The translations under genes were made by a program, and so were the position numbers. Shown in pieces: positions 8,953 to 18,423 of a stretch of DNA of 64,000 nucleotides. This DNA is from Alphaproteobacteria bacterium (lineage in GTDB: Bacteria; Pseudomonadota; Alphaproteobacteria; Micavibrionales; Micavibrionaceae): assembly GCA_030750865.1 (NCBI GenBank), contig JASMHE010000003.1:62001-126000 (forward strand), in the 5' to 3' direction. The first letter of the stretch is position 1; every line of letters starts with the position of its first letter. The notes beneath the pieces are model-generated. The model did no database searches. It saw nothing but the letters and a program-made list of their open reading frames with translations, and had not been told where the DNA came from.

Positions 8953-10374
8953 ATGACATTAGGATCTACGGTACAAAATAAAACAGCGCAGGATGATAAT
9001 GTTCTGACTGCTGTGAATCCGGCAACGGGAAAAGTTGTCCATCAATTCGATTGTGACAGCGCTGCTGATGTGGAACGCAAAATTGCAAAGGCACAGGATG
9101 CGTACCAGTTATGGCGTAAAACATCGTTCGCCGAACGGGCGGCTTTGTTAAAGAAAGTCGCGTCTATTCTGCGTGAGAAAAATCACGAATATGGCGAACA
9201 TATGACCGTCGAAATGGGCAAGCCCGTGCAGGAATCACTCGGCGAAGTTGAAAAAGCCGCATGGTGTGCCGAACATTATGCCGACAATGCCGAATCCTAT
9301 CTGGAAACGGAAGTGCTGGCATCGGATGCAACGAAAAGCTATGTGCAATATATGCCGCTTGGGCCTGTGTTGGGCATTTTGCCGTGGAATGCGCCGTTCT
9401 GGCTTGCGTTCCGTTTCTGTGCGCCTGCCTTAATGGCCGGAAACACATGTTTGATGAAACATGATCCGCATGTACCGGCATGTGCCCGTGCGATCGAAGA
9501 GGCGCTTGAGCTGGCCGGTGCGCCGGATGGCTTGTTCCAATCGCTGTATTTGCAAACACCGGCGGTCGAGGCTGTGATCCGTGATGATCGCGTGCAGGCT
9601 GTGTCGTTCACAGGGTCAAGCCGTGGCGGCGCTGCCGTTGCATCGATTGCCGCATCGGAAATCAAACCGGCGGTGCTTGAACTGGGCGGGTCTGATCCGT
9701 GTGTCGTTCTGGCCGATGCCGACAAAGAAAAAGCGGCTGAAATTATCCGTATTTCACGCATTATCAATGCGGGACAATCCTGTATTGCGGCCAAGCGGAT
9801 TATCGTCGAAGCCCCGATCTATGACGAGATGGTGGATTTGATTGAAAAGCAGCTTGCAACATTAAAGGTCGGCGATCCAACAGATAAAGACAATCATGTC
9901 GGTCCGATTGCCCGTCCCGATCTGCGCGATAATTTGCATCGTCAGGTACAGGAAACGATCGATCAGGGCGCTGTTTGCGTGATGGGTGGTACATTGCCCG
10001 ATGGTGACGGTTATTTCTATCCCGTGACATTGTTAAAGGATGTGACACCGGATATGTGTGCCTATCGCGAAGAAACATTCGGCCCCGTGGCTGTGATTAT
10101 CAAGGCTGACAATGCCGCGCAGGCACTGGAAATGGCCAATGATACACCATACGGTCTGGGCGCAAGTGTCTGGACGGCTGATACGGCAAAAGGCGAAGAG
10201 ATGGCCCGCGAGATTGTTGCAGGACAAGTGTCTGTGAACGGAATCGTGAAGACGGACCCGCGTTTGCCAAGTGGCGGCGTGAAAAAATCGGGTTATGGCC
10301 GCGAGCTTGGCCCGCATGGTATCCGTGAGTTCACAAACGCCCAGCAAATCTGGGTCGGGCCCGTGAAATCATAA
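8953..10374 (+). CDS. doeC: NAD(P)-dependent semialdehyde dehydrogenase, probable DoeC
   Basis: 473-residue aldehyde dehydrogenase. The catalytic glutamate lies in LELGGSDPCVVL, the catalytic cysteine in GQSCIAAKR, and the NAD-binding stretch is VSFTGSSRGG. It resembles succinate-semialdehyde dehydrogenases. In ectoine breakdown DoeC oxidises aspartate semialdehyde to aspartate, and its place at the end of this operon makes that role likely. AAGGAG precedes the start; a GTG three bases upstream is possible, but ATG at 8953 has the better spacing. Confidence 0.85.
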   Translation: MTLGSTVQNKTAQDDNVLTAVNPATGKVVHQFDCDSAADVERKIAKAQDAYQLWRKTSFAERAALLKKVASILREKNHEYGEHMTVEMGKPVQESLGEVEKAAWCAEHYADNAESYLETEVLASDATKSYVQYMPLGPVLGILPWNAPFWLAFRFCAPALMAGNTCLMKHDPHVPACARAIEEALELAGAPDGLFQSLYLQTPAVEAVIRDDRVQAVSFTGSSRGGAAVASIAASEIKPAVLELGGSDPCVVLADADKEKAAEIIRISRIINAGQSCIAAKRIIVEAPIYDEMVDLIEKQLATLKVGDPTDKDNHVGPIARPDLRDNLHRQVQETIDQGAVCVMGGTLPDGDGYFYPVTLLKDVTPDMCAYREETFGPVAVIIKADNAAQALEMANDTPYGLGASVWTADTAKGEEMAREIVAGQVSVNGIVKTDPRLPSGGVKKSGYGRELGPHGIREFTNAQQIWVGPVKS

Positions 10375-10428
10375 GTGAAGTCATAAGTGCAGTCACGATA
10401 CTGTGATTGTCGTGATGACATACTAAAT

Positions 10429-10458
10429 TTGACAATGCGGACGGGTTTCGAATATACA
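10429..10458 (+). promoter_or_regulatory. Candidate sigma-70 promoter
   Basis: TTGACA at 10429-10434, an 18-bp spacer and TATACA at 10453-10458 lie 60 bp before the following gene. Consensus match is good but not tested. Confidence 0.5.
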
Positions 10459-10517
10459 TAATGTTCTTTTCCGGCGGCAGGACGTGCCGCGCTTAAAAAA
10501 ACAAAGGAACAGATATT

Positions 10518-11066
10518 ATGGCACCGGGACCCGTCAGCACATCCAGACCCCAAAGCGGCGCAAGCCGTATTGCAAATCGTATGATTTCCGAAATTTTCAA
10601 TCCGCGCGGGACGGCGGCATGTTTGCGCAATGTTTTTGCGCTGGCCGCAGGTGTTCTGGTTGCCGATGCCGCGATGGTATCTGCGTTGAATGATGGCGTA
10701 GATGTGCCGTCTGTGTTGGGGCATGCCACGGGATTTGTGGCGGGCGGCTTAACGACATTATATGCGTTGAGCGGTCTTGTGGATGATGCGGCGCGTGCTG
10801 TCGGTGCGTCTTCTCATGCCGAGGACAAAAAACCGCTGGATACGCATGGTGATGCGCTTGCCGTAGTCGGTGGATCGCTCGCGTTCGGTTTATTCGTCAC
10901 AAGTGTGGCGTATCTTGGCGGTGTGCTGAACCAGCATGTGATTGACGAATTGGCCACCCCGCCGTCAGACCCCGTACCGGCTGTACAATATGTGGAAGAT
11001 GCGCCAAACGCGGCCACTGAATCAAAAACGCCCGCCGCGCCATCTGGTGCTGCTCCGTCCCCTTAA
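10518..11066 (+). CDS. Small membrane protein with Ala/Pro-rich tail, unknown
   Basis: 182 residues preceded by AAAGGAACA. Hydrophobic stretches lie near residues 38-60, 70-90 and 115-140 (LAVVGGSLAFGLFVTSVAYLG). The C-terminal 40 residues are rich in Pro, Ala and Ser and look disordered. I recognise no family. It has its own promoter and no operon partners, so the context gives no function. Confidence 0.65.
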   Translation: MAPGPVSTSRPQSGASRIANRMISEIFNPRGTAACLRNVFALAAGVLVADAAMVSALNDGVDVPSVLGHATGFVAGGLTTLYALSGLVDDAARAVGASSHAEDKKPLDTHGDALAVVGGSLAFGLFVTSVAYLGGVLNQHVIDELATPPSDPVPAVQYVEDAPNAATESKTPAAPSGAAPSP

Positions 11067-11148
11067 CGGTTTTTGAACTCAAGGCGTGGTTTTGTGTGCG
11101 GACCTGCTGGCTTGTCCCGCTGGTGTGTCGTGTGCGTGGGGATGTCTT

Positions 11149-11508
11149 CTAAGAGAATTTGAAAGATCTGAAATTATGTAAGGTGCCGTCTTCCAGATCG
11201 AGATCACCCCCATAATCATAAAATTCTACAGCAATCCATCGTCCATTTCTTTTAGAAATCTGTGTAAATGGATGTTCCATTTCGACTCTGTTTTCAATGC
11301 GCCATAGAATTTCACCATCTTGGCGGACCATAAGGATGTTACGATTTATGTCTTCGATTGGTGCATCTTGGGGCAAATCATATCCTTTATAAAAAACGAG
11401 AACTTTGTCTTCAAAAGACTCTAGAATTTTTAGTTTAATAGGCGCTTGATAAATGAAGTGACCATCGAAGAATAGCTGATTATCTTTTGCTGAGAATGTT
11501 TTTTGCAT
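11149..11508 (-). CDS. Hypothetical 119-residue protein
   Basis: The protein has alternating hydrophobic and charged residues (KLKILESFEDKVLVFYKGYD, then NILMVRQDGEILWRIENR) that suggest an all-beta domain. There is no signal peptide or membrane segment. The gene is more A+T-rich than its neighbours and stands alone between oppositely oriented genes, so it may be a recent arrival. No family recognised. Confidence 0.6.
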   Translation of the reverse strand: MQKTFSAKDNQLFFDGHFIYQAPIKLKILESFEDKVLVFYKGYDLPQDAPIEDINRNILMVRQDGEILWRIENRVEMEHPFTQISKRNGRWIAVEFYDYGGDLDLEDGTLHNFRSFKFS

Positions 11509-11729
11509 TTGATCTTGTCCTTGATCCGCACATTATTTCATATGTCATGATATATGCGGGTGGCCTGCGAAGTAAAGATGCGCACGGGCGACGATCTTAC
11601 CGCTGCACAAGATCGTCGGGATTTAAGATAGTCAGGACTTTTTTACCGATGCGGGAAAGAAGAGATAGACGTGTGTATGACGTTTGTCTAATGTGATGGC
11701 GTTTTTAATTGCCTGCGGAGCGGCATGCC

Positions 11730-12989
11730 ATGATACGTAAGCGTAAGTCTGAATTATCGTTCAAGGTTCTGAAATCCCATGATTTCCGGTTGATGTTATT
11801 TGCCCGTGTTTTCTCGCTTGCGGCATTACAGGCGCAGGCTGTGATTATCGGGTGGCAGATTTACGAATTAACGCATGATCCGCTGTTGCTGGGGCTGGCC
11901 GGTTTGGCCGAAGCGATCCCGGCCATTACCTGCGCGCTTTTTGCGGGGTATGTCGTGGATCATGCGCGGCCGCAGCGCGTTTATATGTATTGTTTACTGG
12001 CGTTGACGTTGAATACGTTATTGCTGTTTTTGATCGGCGGGCAGATTATCGAGCTGGATGTCTTGCCGTTCTTGTTATTGTCGTATGGCGCGATTTTTAC
12101 CTCCGGTCTGGCGCGCTCATTCATTATGCCGTCTTCGTTTTCACTGCTGGCCCAGATTATACCGATGCGCGATATTTCGTCGGCGTCTGCCTGGCTGAGC
12201 AGCGGGTTTCAGGTCGCCGTGATTGTGGCTCCTGCGGTTGCGGGATTTGTCTATGGCGGGTATGGCCCGTCTGTGGCGTGGACGATGCCGATGTTTTTGA
12301 TGCTGGCCGCGTTCTTCATGGTGCTGGGGATCAAGCCATTGCCCCGCACCGGTAAAAAGCGCGAATCCGCGATGAAAAGCATTCGGGAAGGATGGCAGTT
12401 TATTATAAAGACCCCTGTGCTGCTGGGATCAATGTCGCTGGATATGCTGGCGGTGCTGTTCGGGGGTGCGATTGCATTGTTGCCTGCTTTTGCCGCTGAT
12501 ATTCTGCATGTCGGTTCGGAAGGGCTGGGCGCATTACGGGCCGCGCCTGCGGTGGGGGCTGTTATTATGGCATTGATTATGGCGATCAAGCCGATGAAGG
12601 TCATTTCAATCAAGCGTCTGTTGTGGGTTGTGGTCGGGTTCGGCATTTCGATGATCGGGTTCGGTTTCAGCACGTCATTATGGCTGTCGATGGTGTTTTT
12701 GGCGCTGTCTGGCATGTTTGACAGTGTCAGCATGGTGATCCGCCAGACCTTGATGCAGAAAATGACCCCCGATCATATGCGCGGCCGTGTGTCGTCGGTG
12801 AATTCCATGTTTGTGATTTCATCCAATGAAATCGGGGCGTTTGAATCGGGCGTGTTGGCCAAATTTTTCGGTCTGGTGCCGTCGGTTGTTATTGGCGGCG
12901 TCGGTACGCTGATTGTGGCTGTGGGCGCGGCGTGGGCTTCGCCGGCTATGCGGAATACGGTCATCGAACTGGAGGATGAAGAGGATTAA
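11730..12989 (+). CDS. MFS transporter (enterobactin exporter EntS-like group)
   Basis: 419 residues with about twelve membrane helices. The opening LKSHDFRLMLFARVFSLAALQAQAVIIGWQIYELT and the LGLAGLAEAIPAI stretch place it in the MFS group that includes EntS-like exporters. The conserved loop GYVVDHARPQRVY follows the second helix, and PDHMRGRVSSVNSMF the later ones. ATG at 11730 follows GCGGAGCGGC; a TTG seven codons upstream is possible but weaker. Substrate cannot be told from context. Confidence 0.85.
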   Translation: MIRKRKSELSFKVLKSHDFRLMLFARVFSLAALQAQAVIIGWQIYELTHDPLLLGLAGLAEAIPAITCALFAGYVVDHARPQRVYMYCLLALTLNTLLLFLIGGQIIELDVLPFLLLSYGAIFTSGLARSFIMPSSFSLLAQIIPMRDISSASAWLSSGFQVAVIVAPAVAGFVYGGYGPSVAWTMPMFLMLAAFFMVLGIKPLPRTGKKRESAMKSIREGWQFIIKTPVLLGSMSLDMLAVLFGGAIALLPAFAADILHVGSEGLGALRAAPAVGAVIMALIMAIKPMKVISIKRLLWVVVGFGISMIGFGFSTSLWLSMVFLALSGMFDSVSMVIRQTLMQKMTPDHMRGRVSSVNSMFVISSNEIGAFESGVLAKFFGLVPSVVIGGVGTLIVAVGAAWASPAMRNTVIELEDEED

Positions 12990-13015
12990 AAGCGCATTTT
13001 TTCGAAAATAAAAAA

Positions 13016-13044
13016 TTGACATAAAAACGAAACAGGCGTATATC
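13016..13044 (+). promoter_or_regulatory. Sigma-70-type promoter
   Basis: TTGACA, a 17-bp spacer and TATATC, giving a start near 13051 and a leader of about 138 nt before the next ATG. The -35 is a perfect match with ideal spacing. Confidence 0.65.
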
Positions 13045-13188
13045 TTGCTGCAATTGCGAAAAACGATGTCATATGCGGTTTATTGGTTTCTCGTCTATGA
13101 CAACGCGGAGAGGCGATAGGGTAATAACTTTAAGATCGTAATCATCATAAGAATGAGCGGTCTGACCAATGCATAGGGGTGTGTTCTC

Positions 13189-14835
13189 ATGCAAAAACAA
13201 CGTACTAAATCTCAAACTAAATCACAAAAACGTACTGAAACATTAATGGGGTATCGTGATACCATTCCGGATGTTACAAGCCGGTTTGTCTTTGATCATC
13301 ATGCGACCATTGACAAATCCGGCCTGATTGCAACACCACAAGGATACGCGCGCCCGTTTTATCACAAGCCCACAAATACCGTGGGCTTATTTTTTTCCAA
13401 AACAGCTAACAATCTACGCGGCAGATCGTCGAATAACGGAAAGACATATGCCACGCCGGACGAACTTGCGCGGTGCTATGTCTTGTCGGTCGAACGGTGC
13501 AAAAGCGATAGTGATATGCCGCTTCCAAAGCGTCTTGAAACGCGCCATATCGAGAAGAAATTACGCCACAGTCTGGAATTGTTCAGCCGTGAAATGCGGG
13601 AGCGGAACCAGAAACACTTTACGGGGTTCGTGACCGAAAACTTTTTCACGAATGGCCGCGTGACATACGAGATTGTCAAAAAAGGGCCGGAACGGTTTGA
13701 TGTGATCCGCAGTTTGCCGACACGTCGTAAAGACGGCAGTTTCATGCCGTTTGATCTGGATGATAAAAGTCTGCGGGGTTATTTCTCGAAATTATCGACA
13801 CGGATTGCATCCACCAGCACATATGAAGGTGCGCGCGTTGCCCTGATGAAAGACTGGGGCCGTTTGTCATCGGAATTGTGGGACGAGAAAAATATCTTCG
13901 ACGGCAAAGGCAAAGCCGTAAAGGCCAAGAAATTGATGGCGGATTTTGCCAATGCCACAATGGACCATGCGATGACGTTCGGTCTGACGATGCTGGCGGT
14001 ATCCGGTATGACAATGGCGGTCAAACCGTCATATACTTTCGTCAGTAGTATGATCGCGGCACTAGCCCATGCGGCCGCCCATATTGCGGTTGAACGCAGT
14101 CTGGAAGAAACACATTTGATCCGCAAACGTGTGAAAGAAGCGCGGAACAGATTGAATATCGAGGCCTATCCGTTTGATGCCGATGTGTCGGATCATTTCA
14201 AAATCCAGACTGCGGAAGAAATCGCAAAACATTGTCCGCATCTGGATACGGATCGTTTTCCGGCAGAAGAATTCGAATTTCTGGACTTGTCACAATTGAA
14301 TTTGCGCCGTGACAGAGAACAGCTTCGCCGTGGGTTGTCGGCGGCCTCACTGCCCGGTCACTTGTTGTTCATGCACCAATCCGGTTTTTCATCTTTGTGC
14401 AGCTTGCTGGACAGATCAACCGAGATCAGACGTTTCCAGACCGGTATTGTGCGGCTGATGCATGAAAAAGAAAACGGCAATATTGTTGTGTATGCGCAAT
14501 ACAGACCGGAGCTGTGCGTTAACGAAGCGCTACGCTTGCCGCAGTCTTATATTGACCAGTTCAATGACGGGATTGTCCGTTTGGAATATGACCGCAAAAA
14601 AGCATCGTTTGAAAATGGCCTTGTGAACAGTCTGACGAATGTGTCGTATCAGGATATGATCACAGAAATCGAACGGGAATGTTTGTTCCGCGACCAGACA
14701 CGTTTGAGTTGGTCCGATCGTCAAAGATCGTATCAAAGCCTGTATTACAGCTTTACCGATCCGGATAAGCCGATCAAGCATGATATTCTGAGGTCACCAC
14801 CGCCGATCCCGACGGTTGGTGCACTGCGTCCCTAA
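13189..14835 (+). CDS. Large orphan protein with central hydrophobic hairpin
   Basis: 548 residues. The first 20 are Lys/Gln/Thr-rich (MQKQRTKSQTKSQKRTETLM); the soluble N-terminal part has many Arg and Lys. Around residues 255-300 two hydrophobic stretches (TFGLTMLAVSGMTMAV and FVSSMIAALAHAAAHIAV) form a likely membrane hairpin. A long soluble C-terminal half follows. ATG at 13246 is an alternative start. No family, catalytic motif or signal peptide recognised; the gene is monocistronic behind its own strong promoter. Confidence 0.7.
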   Translation: MQKQRTKSQTKSQKRTETLMGYRDTIPDVTSRFVFDHHATIDKSGLIATPQGYARPFYHKPTNTVGLFFSKTANNLRGRSSNNGKTYATPDELARCYVLSVERCKSDSDMPLPKRLETRHIEKKLRHSLELFSREMRERNQKHFTGFVTENFFTNGRVTYEIVKKGPERFDVIRSLPTRRKDGSFMPFDLDDKSLRGYFSKLSTRIASTSTYEGARVALMKDWGRLSSELWDEKNIFDGKGKAVKAKKLMADFANATMDHAMTFGLTMLAVSGMTMAVKPSYTFVSSMIAALAHAAAHIAVERSLEETHLIRKRVKEARNRLNIEAYPFDADVSDHFKIQTAEEIAKHCPHLDTDRFPAEEFEFLDLSQLNLRRDREQLRRGLSAASLPGHLLFMHQSGFSSLCSLLDRSTEIRRFQTGIVRLMHEKENGNIVVYAQYRPELCVNEALRLPQSYIDQFNDGIVRLEYDRKKASFENGLVNSLTNVSYQDMITEIERECLFRDQTRLSWSDRQRSYQSLYYSFTDPDKPIKHDILRSPPPIPTVGALRP

Positions 14836-14972
14836 GACATAACGGCGATATATTGTCTATGATTTGCAAATACCGGATGTGATGTGTCCGGTGTTTGCGT
14901 CTCGACAGCAATGCCGTGATCGTTGTATATTTGTGGCCTTCTTGCATATGTGGGACAAAGGTAATAACAACA

Positions 14973-15923
14973 ATGGCAACAACCGGACTTTATTTCGTCG
15001 GCGAAGCAAAGGTGGATCAGCGTCAGGATTCACAAAACGGCCGCGTGATGCATCTTGCGCCGGGCGGGTCGATGTATTTCGGCAGTCTTGGCGCGGCCAA
15101 AACGTTGGCGCGTCATCAGATGGATGATTGCCGGTCGTTTTATGTCGGCCCTGTGTCCGGTGATATGTTCGGTGATATTATTCGTGACGATTTACAGGCC
15201 GCCGGTGTCGGTATGGATTATACCCGTCAGATTGATTGTTTGCCGATGATTTCCGTTGTGCGCGAAGATGGGAAGGGCGGCAATGAATATTCCCTGTATG
15301 GGCGGGCGCAATCAGATCGTGACCCCCCCCTGACGGCAGATGATCTGCCGCAGCATTTCCATGAAGACAGGCGTTTTTTCTGTTTTGGGTCTGTGGCCAC
15401 GACGATCTCTGATGACGGGCAGATTTTGAAGGATTTTGCAGAGCGTCAGACGGCACAAGGCGCGATTTGCTTGTACGATCCGAATACGCGGCCAACCGCC
15501 ATTGCCGACCGTGATCGTTACCGCGACGCGCTGGAGCGCTGGGTGCAGGCCGTTTCTGTTGTGAAGGCCAGCGCAGAAGATATCGCGTTTACCTATCCTG
15601 ATTTATCCGAAAAGCAGGTTGCAGAACGCTGGCTGTCATTGGGCGTGCGGGCCGTTTTTGTGACGGGCGCGGAGAAAGGGTGCACGTTTTATGTGGGGGA
15701 TGCTGCGCAAACGATTGCCGCAAAAACGCACCCTGCCATTACGCATACGGTCGGTGCGGGTGATAATTTTAACGCGGGTATTCTGGTCGGTATTGCGCAA
15801 GCGGGAATCAGTACGACAGACGATTTGGCAGATTTGACGGCTGCGGCGTGGCGTGGTGTTGCCGTGATGGCGAATGAAACGGCGTTTGCGCATTTGCTGG
15901 ATATCAATGATGTGACGGCGTGA
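14973..15923 (+). CDS. PfkB-family carbohydrate kinase
   Basis: 316 residues. The C-terminal signature is clear: HTVGAGDNFNAGIL carries the catalytic Asp and the anion hole Gly-Ala-Gly. The N-terminal ligand region GGSMYFGSLGAAKTLARH is also typical. The family phosphorylates ribose, fructose, 2-keto-3-deoxygluconate and nucleosides; the substrate here is undetermined. A TTG 26 codons upstream is in frame, but the ATG after AAAGG is preferred. A run of eight C at 15325-15332 is an unusual homopolymer inside the gene. Confidence 0.85.
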   Translation: MATTGLYFVGEAKVDQRQDSQNGRVMHLAPGGSMYFGSLGAAKTLARHQMDDCRSFYVGPVSGDMFGDIIRDDLQAAGVGMDYTRQIDCLPMISVVREDGKGGNEYSLYGRAQSDRDPPLTADDLPQHFHEDRRFFCFGSVATTISDDGQILKDFAERQTAQGAICLYDPNTRPTAIADRDRYRDALERWVQAVSVVKASAEDIAFTYPDLSEKQVAERWLSLGVRAVFVTGAEKGCTFYVGDAAQTIAAKTHPAITHTVGAGDNFNAGILVGIAQAGISTTDDLADLTAAAWRGVAVMANETAFAHLLDINDVTA

Positions 15924-16092
15924 TGTCATGATGACATGTCGCGTCGTTCTTTGCGGCGTGGCAATACAGCCGTATGAAGGATTTCCTGATGCTTGTCAGA
16001 TTGCATCAAAACACATGTAATGAATCGTGACGTAACAGACAATCATGCGCGGTGAAACACGTTCTGCCGTGTCGATATTGGAAGTAAAAGCG

Positions 16093-17691
16093 ATGAATAT
16101 TCTGGTTGTGTCCGGTCATCAAAAGGACCGCGACCTCATCAAAAAGTGCCTGACAAAGCGGGATGATATTCACCGTATTCTGGAAGCAGAAAGCGGAACC
16201 GATGCTGTACGCCTTATGACGGATGATGCCATATCGCTTGATTGCGCGTTGATTGATTACAGTTTACCGGATTGCGATAGCATTGCGGTGTTGCGCCGGG
16301 TTTTTGATGAAGATACCTATTTATGCCCGTGTCCGGTGATTATGATGATACGGGGTGATGAAGCGGCCGTTGTGGATGCGCTACGTTATGGCGTACAGGA
16401 TTATCTGTTGAAGGATAATCTATCGTCGCAGACATGTGATTTGGCATTGATAAAAGCGCGGCAGGTTTACGACCTGAAGCAGGCGCGCAACGACGCTTTT
16501 AAATTTCTGGAACATTCACAAAAGATGGAGGTCATCGGCCAATTAACCGGCGGTATTGCGCATGATTTCAATAATCTGCTGACGATCATATTCGGTAACA
16601 CGCGGCTTTTGTCCGGCCTGTTGCAGGAAGAGAGCATCGATGCCGAGACATGTCTGGAATGTGTGAATATGATTCAGGACACCACGCGGCGCGGGGCCGA
16701 TTTGGTAAAGCGTTTGTCTGTCTTTGCACGACAACAAACATTGACGCCTGTGACGACCAATATGAATAGACTTGTTGAAAATCTGGAAAGTTTGCTGGTG
16801 CGGTCTTTGGGGGATTTTGTCGAGATTGAAACCGATCTTGCCGCTGATATTTATCCGGCCAATCTGGATATCGGACAGTTTGAAAATGCCGTGATTAATC
16901 TGGCGGTGAATGCACGCGATGCGATGCTGGATGGTGGCCGCATTGTTATCACGACGCGGAATGTGACGGTGTCCGATGAACAGGCGCGGACGCTGGATGT
17001 ACCGGCGGGTGATTATGTCGTATTGACGGTATCGGATAACGGGGCGGGCATGAACAAAGATATGATCGACCATATCTTTGAACCGTTTTACACGACCAAA
17101 GAAGTTGGCAGAGGATCGGGATTGGGGCTCAGCACAGTTTACAGTTTTGTCCGGCAATCGCACGGCGCTGTGACAGTCGATAGCATGCCCGGTGAAGGAT
17201 CGACATTCCGTTTATATTTCCCGCACGCCACACAGACAGAGCAGGTCGTGCCTGCAGATCAAGGAACGGACGACGATATTGCGGATGACAGGGACATAAC
17301 AGGCAATCAGGACAAGACAATTTTGGTCGTCGAGGATGAAGACGAAATCCGTTTTCTGGCCACGATGTTGCTGGAAGGGGAAGGATATCGCGTTTTGGAA
17401 GCGGCCAATGGGAACGAAGCCTTTGCGGTGTTGAAACAAGAAAATCAGGATATTGATTTACTATTCACGGATATTGCCATGCCGGGGGGCATGAACGGCG
17501 TACAGGTAGCGGCCCGTATGCAAACCGTGATGCCCGATATCAAGCTGTTATTCACCAGCGGTTATGCGGCGCGGTCTTTGCCGGATATGAGCTTGATTGA
17601 TAATTACCCGATGATTGATAAACCCTACAGGCCACAGGATTTGATTGTCAAAATCCGCGAAACACTGGCCGGGAAAACGGGCGGCGGCTGA
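16093..17691 (+). CDS. Hybrid sensor kinase REC-HisKA-HATPase-REC
   Basis: 532 residues. An N-terminal receiver (1-125) has the phospho-acceptor Asp in ALIDYSLPD and the Lys in YLLKD, but the acidic pair after strand 1 is replaced (VVSGHQKD). The kinase core follows: His in GGIAHDFNN, N box NLAVNARDAM, G1 SDNGAGM and G2 GRGSGLGLS. The C-terminal receiver is intact (VVEDED, FTDIAMPGG, IDKPYRP). No membrane segment, so it is cytosolic. The HDFNN type of His box and C-terminal receiver resemble CckA-type and other histidine kinases that signal through phosphorelays. No partner gene adjoins. Confidence 0.88.
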   Translation: MNILVVSGHQKDRDLIKKCLTKRDDIHRILEAESGTDAVRLMTDDAISLDCALIDYSLPDCDSIAVLRRVFDEDTYLCPCPVIMMIRGDEAAVVDALRYGVQDYLLKDNLSSQTCDLALIKARQVYDLKQARNDAFKFLEHSQKMEVIGQLTGGIAHDFNNLLTIIFGNTRLLSGLLQEESIDAETCLECVNMIQDTTRRGADLVKRLSVFARQQTLTPVTTNMNRLVENLESLLVRSLGDFVEIETDLAADIYPANLDIGQFENAVINLAVNARDAMLDGGRIVITTRNVTVSDEQARTLDVPAGDYVVLTVSDNGAGMNKDMIDHIFEPFYTTKEVGRGSGLGLSTVYSFVRQSHGAVTVDSMPGEGSTFRLYFPHATQTEQVVPADQGTDDDIADDRDITGNQDKTILVVEDEDEIRFLATMLLEGEGYRVLEAANGNEAFAVLKQENQDIDLLFTDIAMPGGMNGVQVAARMQTVMPDIKLLFTSGYAARSLPDMSLIDNYPMIDKPYRPQDLIVKIRETLAGKTGGG

Positions 17692-17791
17692 CGGGGTGGT
17701 GTGCCTGTGGTAGCGCGCAGTTGCGCCGTGCCTGACGCGACGCACATGAAACGGTGTGGTGGCGTTATGGCATGATGCGTTTTATTTACGG

Positions 17792-18346
17792 TTATTCCGC
17801 CTGCACATATTTCAAGAATCGGGCATAGATTTCCGGCGCGGTGAACGGGAACGGCTTGGCCTTTTCCGTGGCTGGGCGCACCATACATTCAATGAATCCG
17901 AGTCCCTTATCGGCGGCGAACTGTACGGTTGTATTCGCATCAAATTCCGCAAAATGTTCGAAGTTCGGCAGGCCGGTAATGATGTGTTGCCAATTTATGG
18001 CGGTGGACGGTGACGGCACAGCGCCGGTAAAATCGTAAATGCCGTTATTCATGACGGCGAGTGTCAGGTTTGGCGGTGCCTGATGCGCGATGGTGACAAG
18101 GGCGGTCAGGTTCATCGCGAACGCGCCGTCACCGCATAAAGCCAGAACGGGCGTTTTGGGTTTTGATAGCGCAACGCCAAGCGCAACGGATGGCGCCATA
18201 CCCATTGGACCGGACAGATATAAATGGCTGGCGTGATCGCCCCCGTCATGCAACCAGACGGTTTGTGATCCGATTTCGCTGACAATCAATGCGCCGTTGT
18301 CGCGGGCTTGTGTTGCGAGTTTTTTGATGGCGTCTTTTTGTTCCAT
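17792..18346 (-). CDS. comE: Sulfopyruvate/phosphonopyruvate decarboxylase, beta (TPP-binding) subunit
   Basis: 184 residues forming the PP half of a split thiamine-diphosphate enzyme. The TPP-Mg motif runs from GDGAFAMN to VMNN, and the entry motif is YLSGPMGMAPSVALGVA. It corresponds to ComE or to the C-terminal half of phosphonopyruvate decarboxylase. It lies 77 bp downstream of the alpha subunit. ComDE makes sulfoacetaldehyde from sulfopyruvate. No other phosphonate, taurine or coenzyme M genes are near, so the substrate is uncertain. Confidence 0.82.
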   Translation of the reverse strand: MEQKDAIKKLATQARDNGALIVSEIGSQTVWLHDGGDHASHLYLSGPMGMAPSVALGVALSKPKTPVLALCGDGAFAMNLTALVTIAHQAPPNLTLAVMNNGIYDFTGAVPSPSTAINWQHIITGLPNFEHFAEFDANTTVQFAADKGLGFIECMVRPATEKAKPFPFTAPEIYARFLKYVQAE

Positions 18347-18423
18347 GATGCCTATGTCCTTTCGGGTGTCTTTTTTTATGCGTCTTTGATTGAAGGCGTA
18401 CTCTATGCTTTCGGTTGTGTATC

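Noticed and set aside
10483..10500. Hairpin GCGGCA/TGCCGC before the 10518 gene as terminator of doeC
   Set aside because: It is followed by A rather than T on the plus strand, so it does not fit a terminator in that direction.
11709..11729. TTG start seven codons upstream for the MFS gene
   Set aside because: The stretch contains the likely ribosome site (GCGGAGCGGC) for the ATG at 11730.
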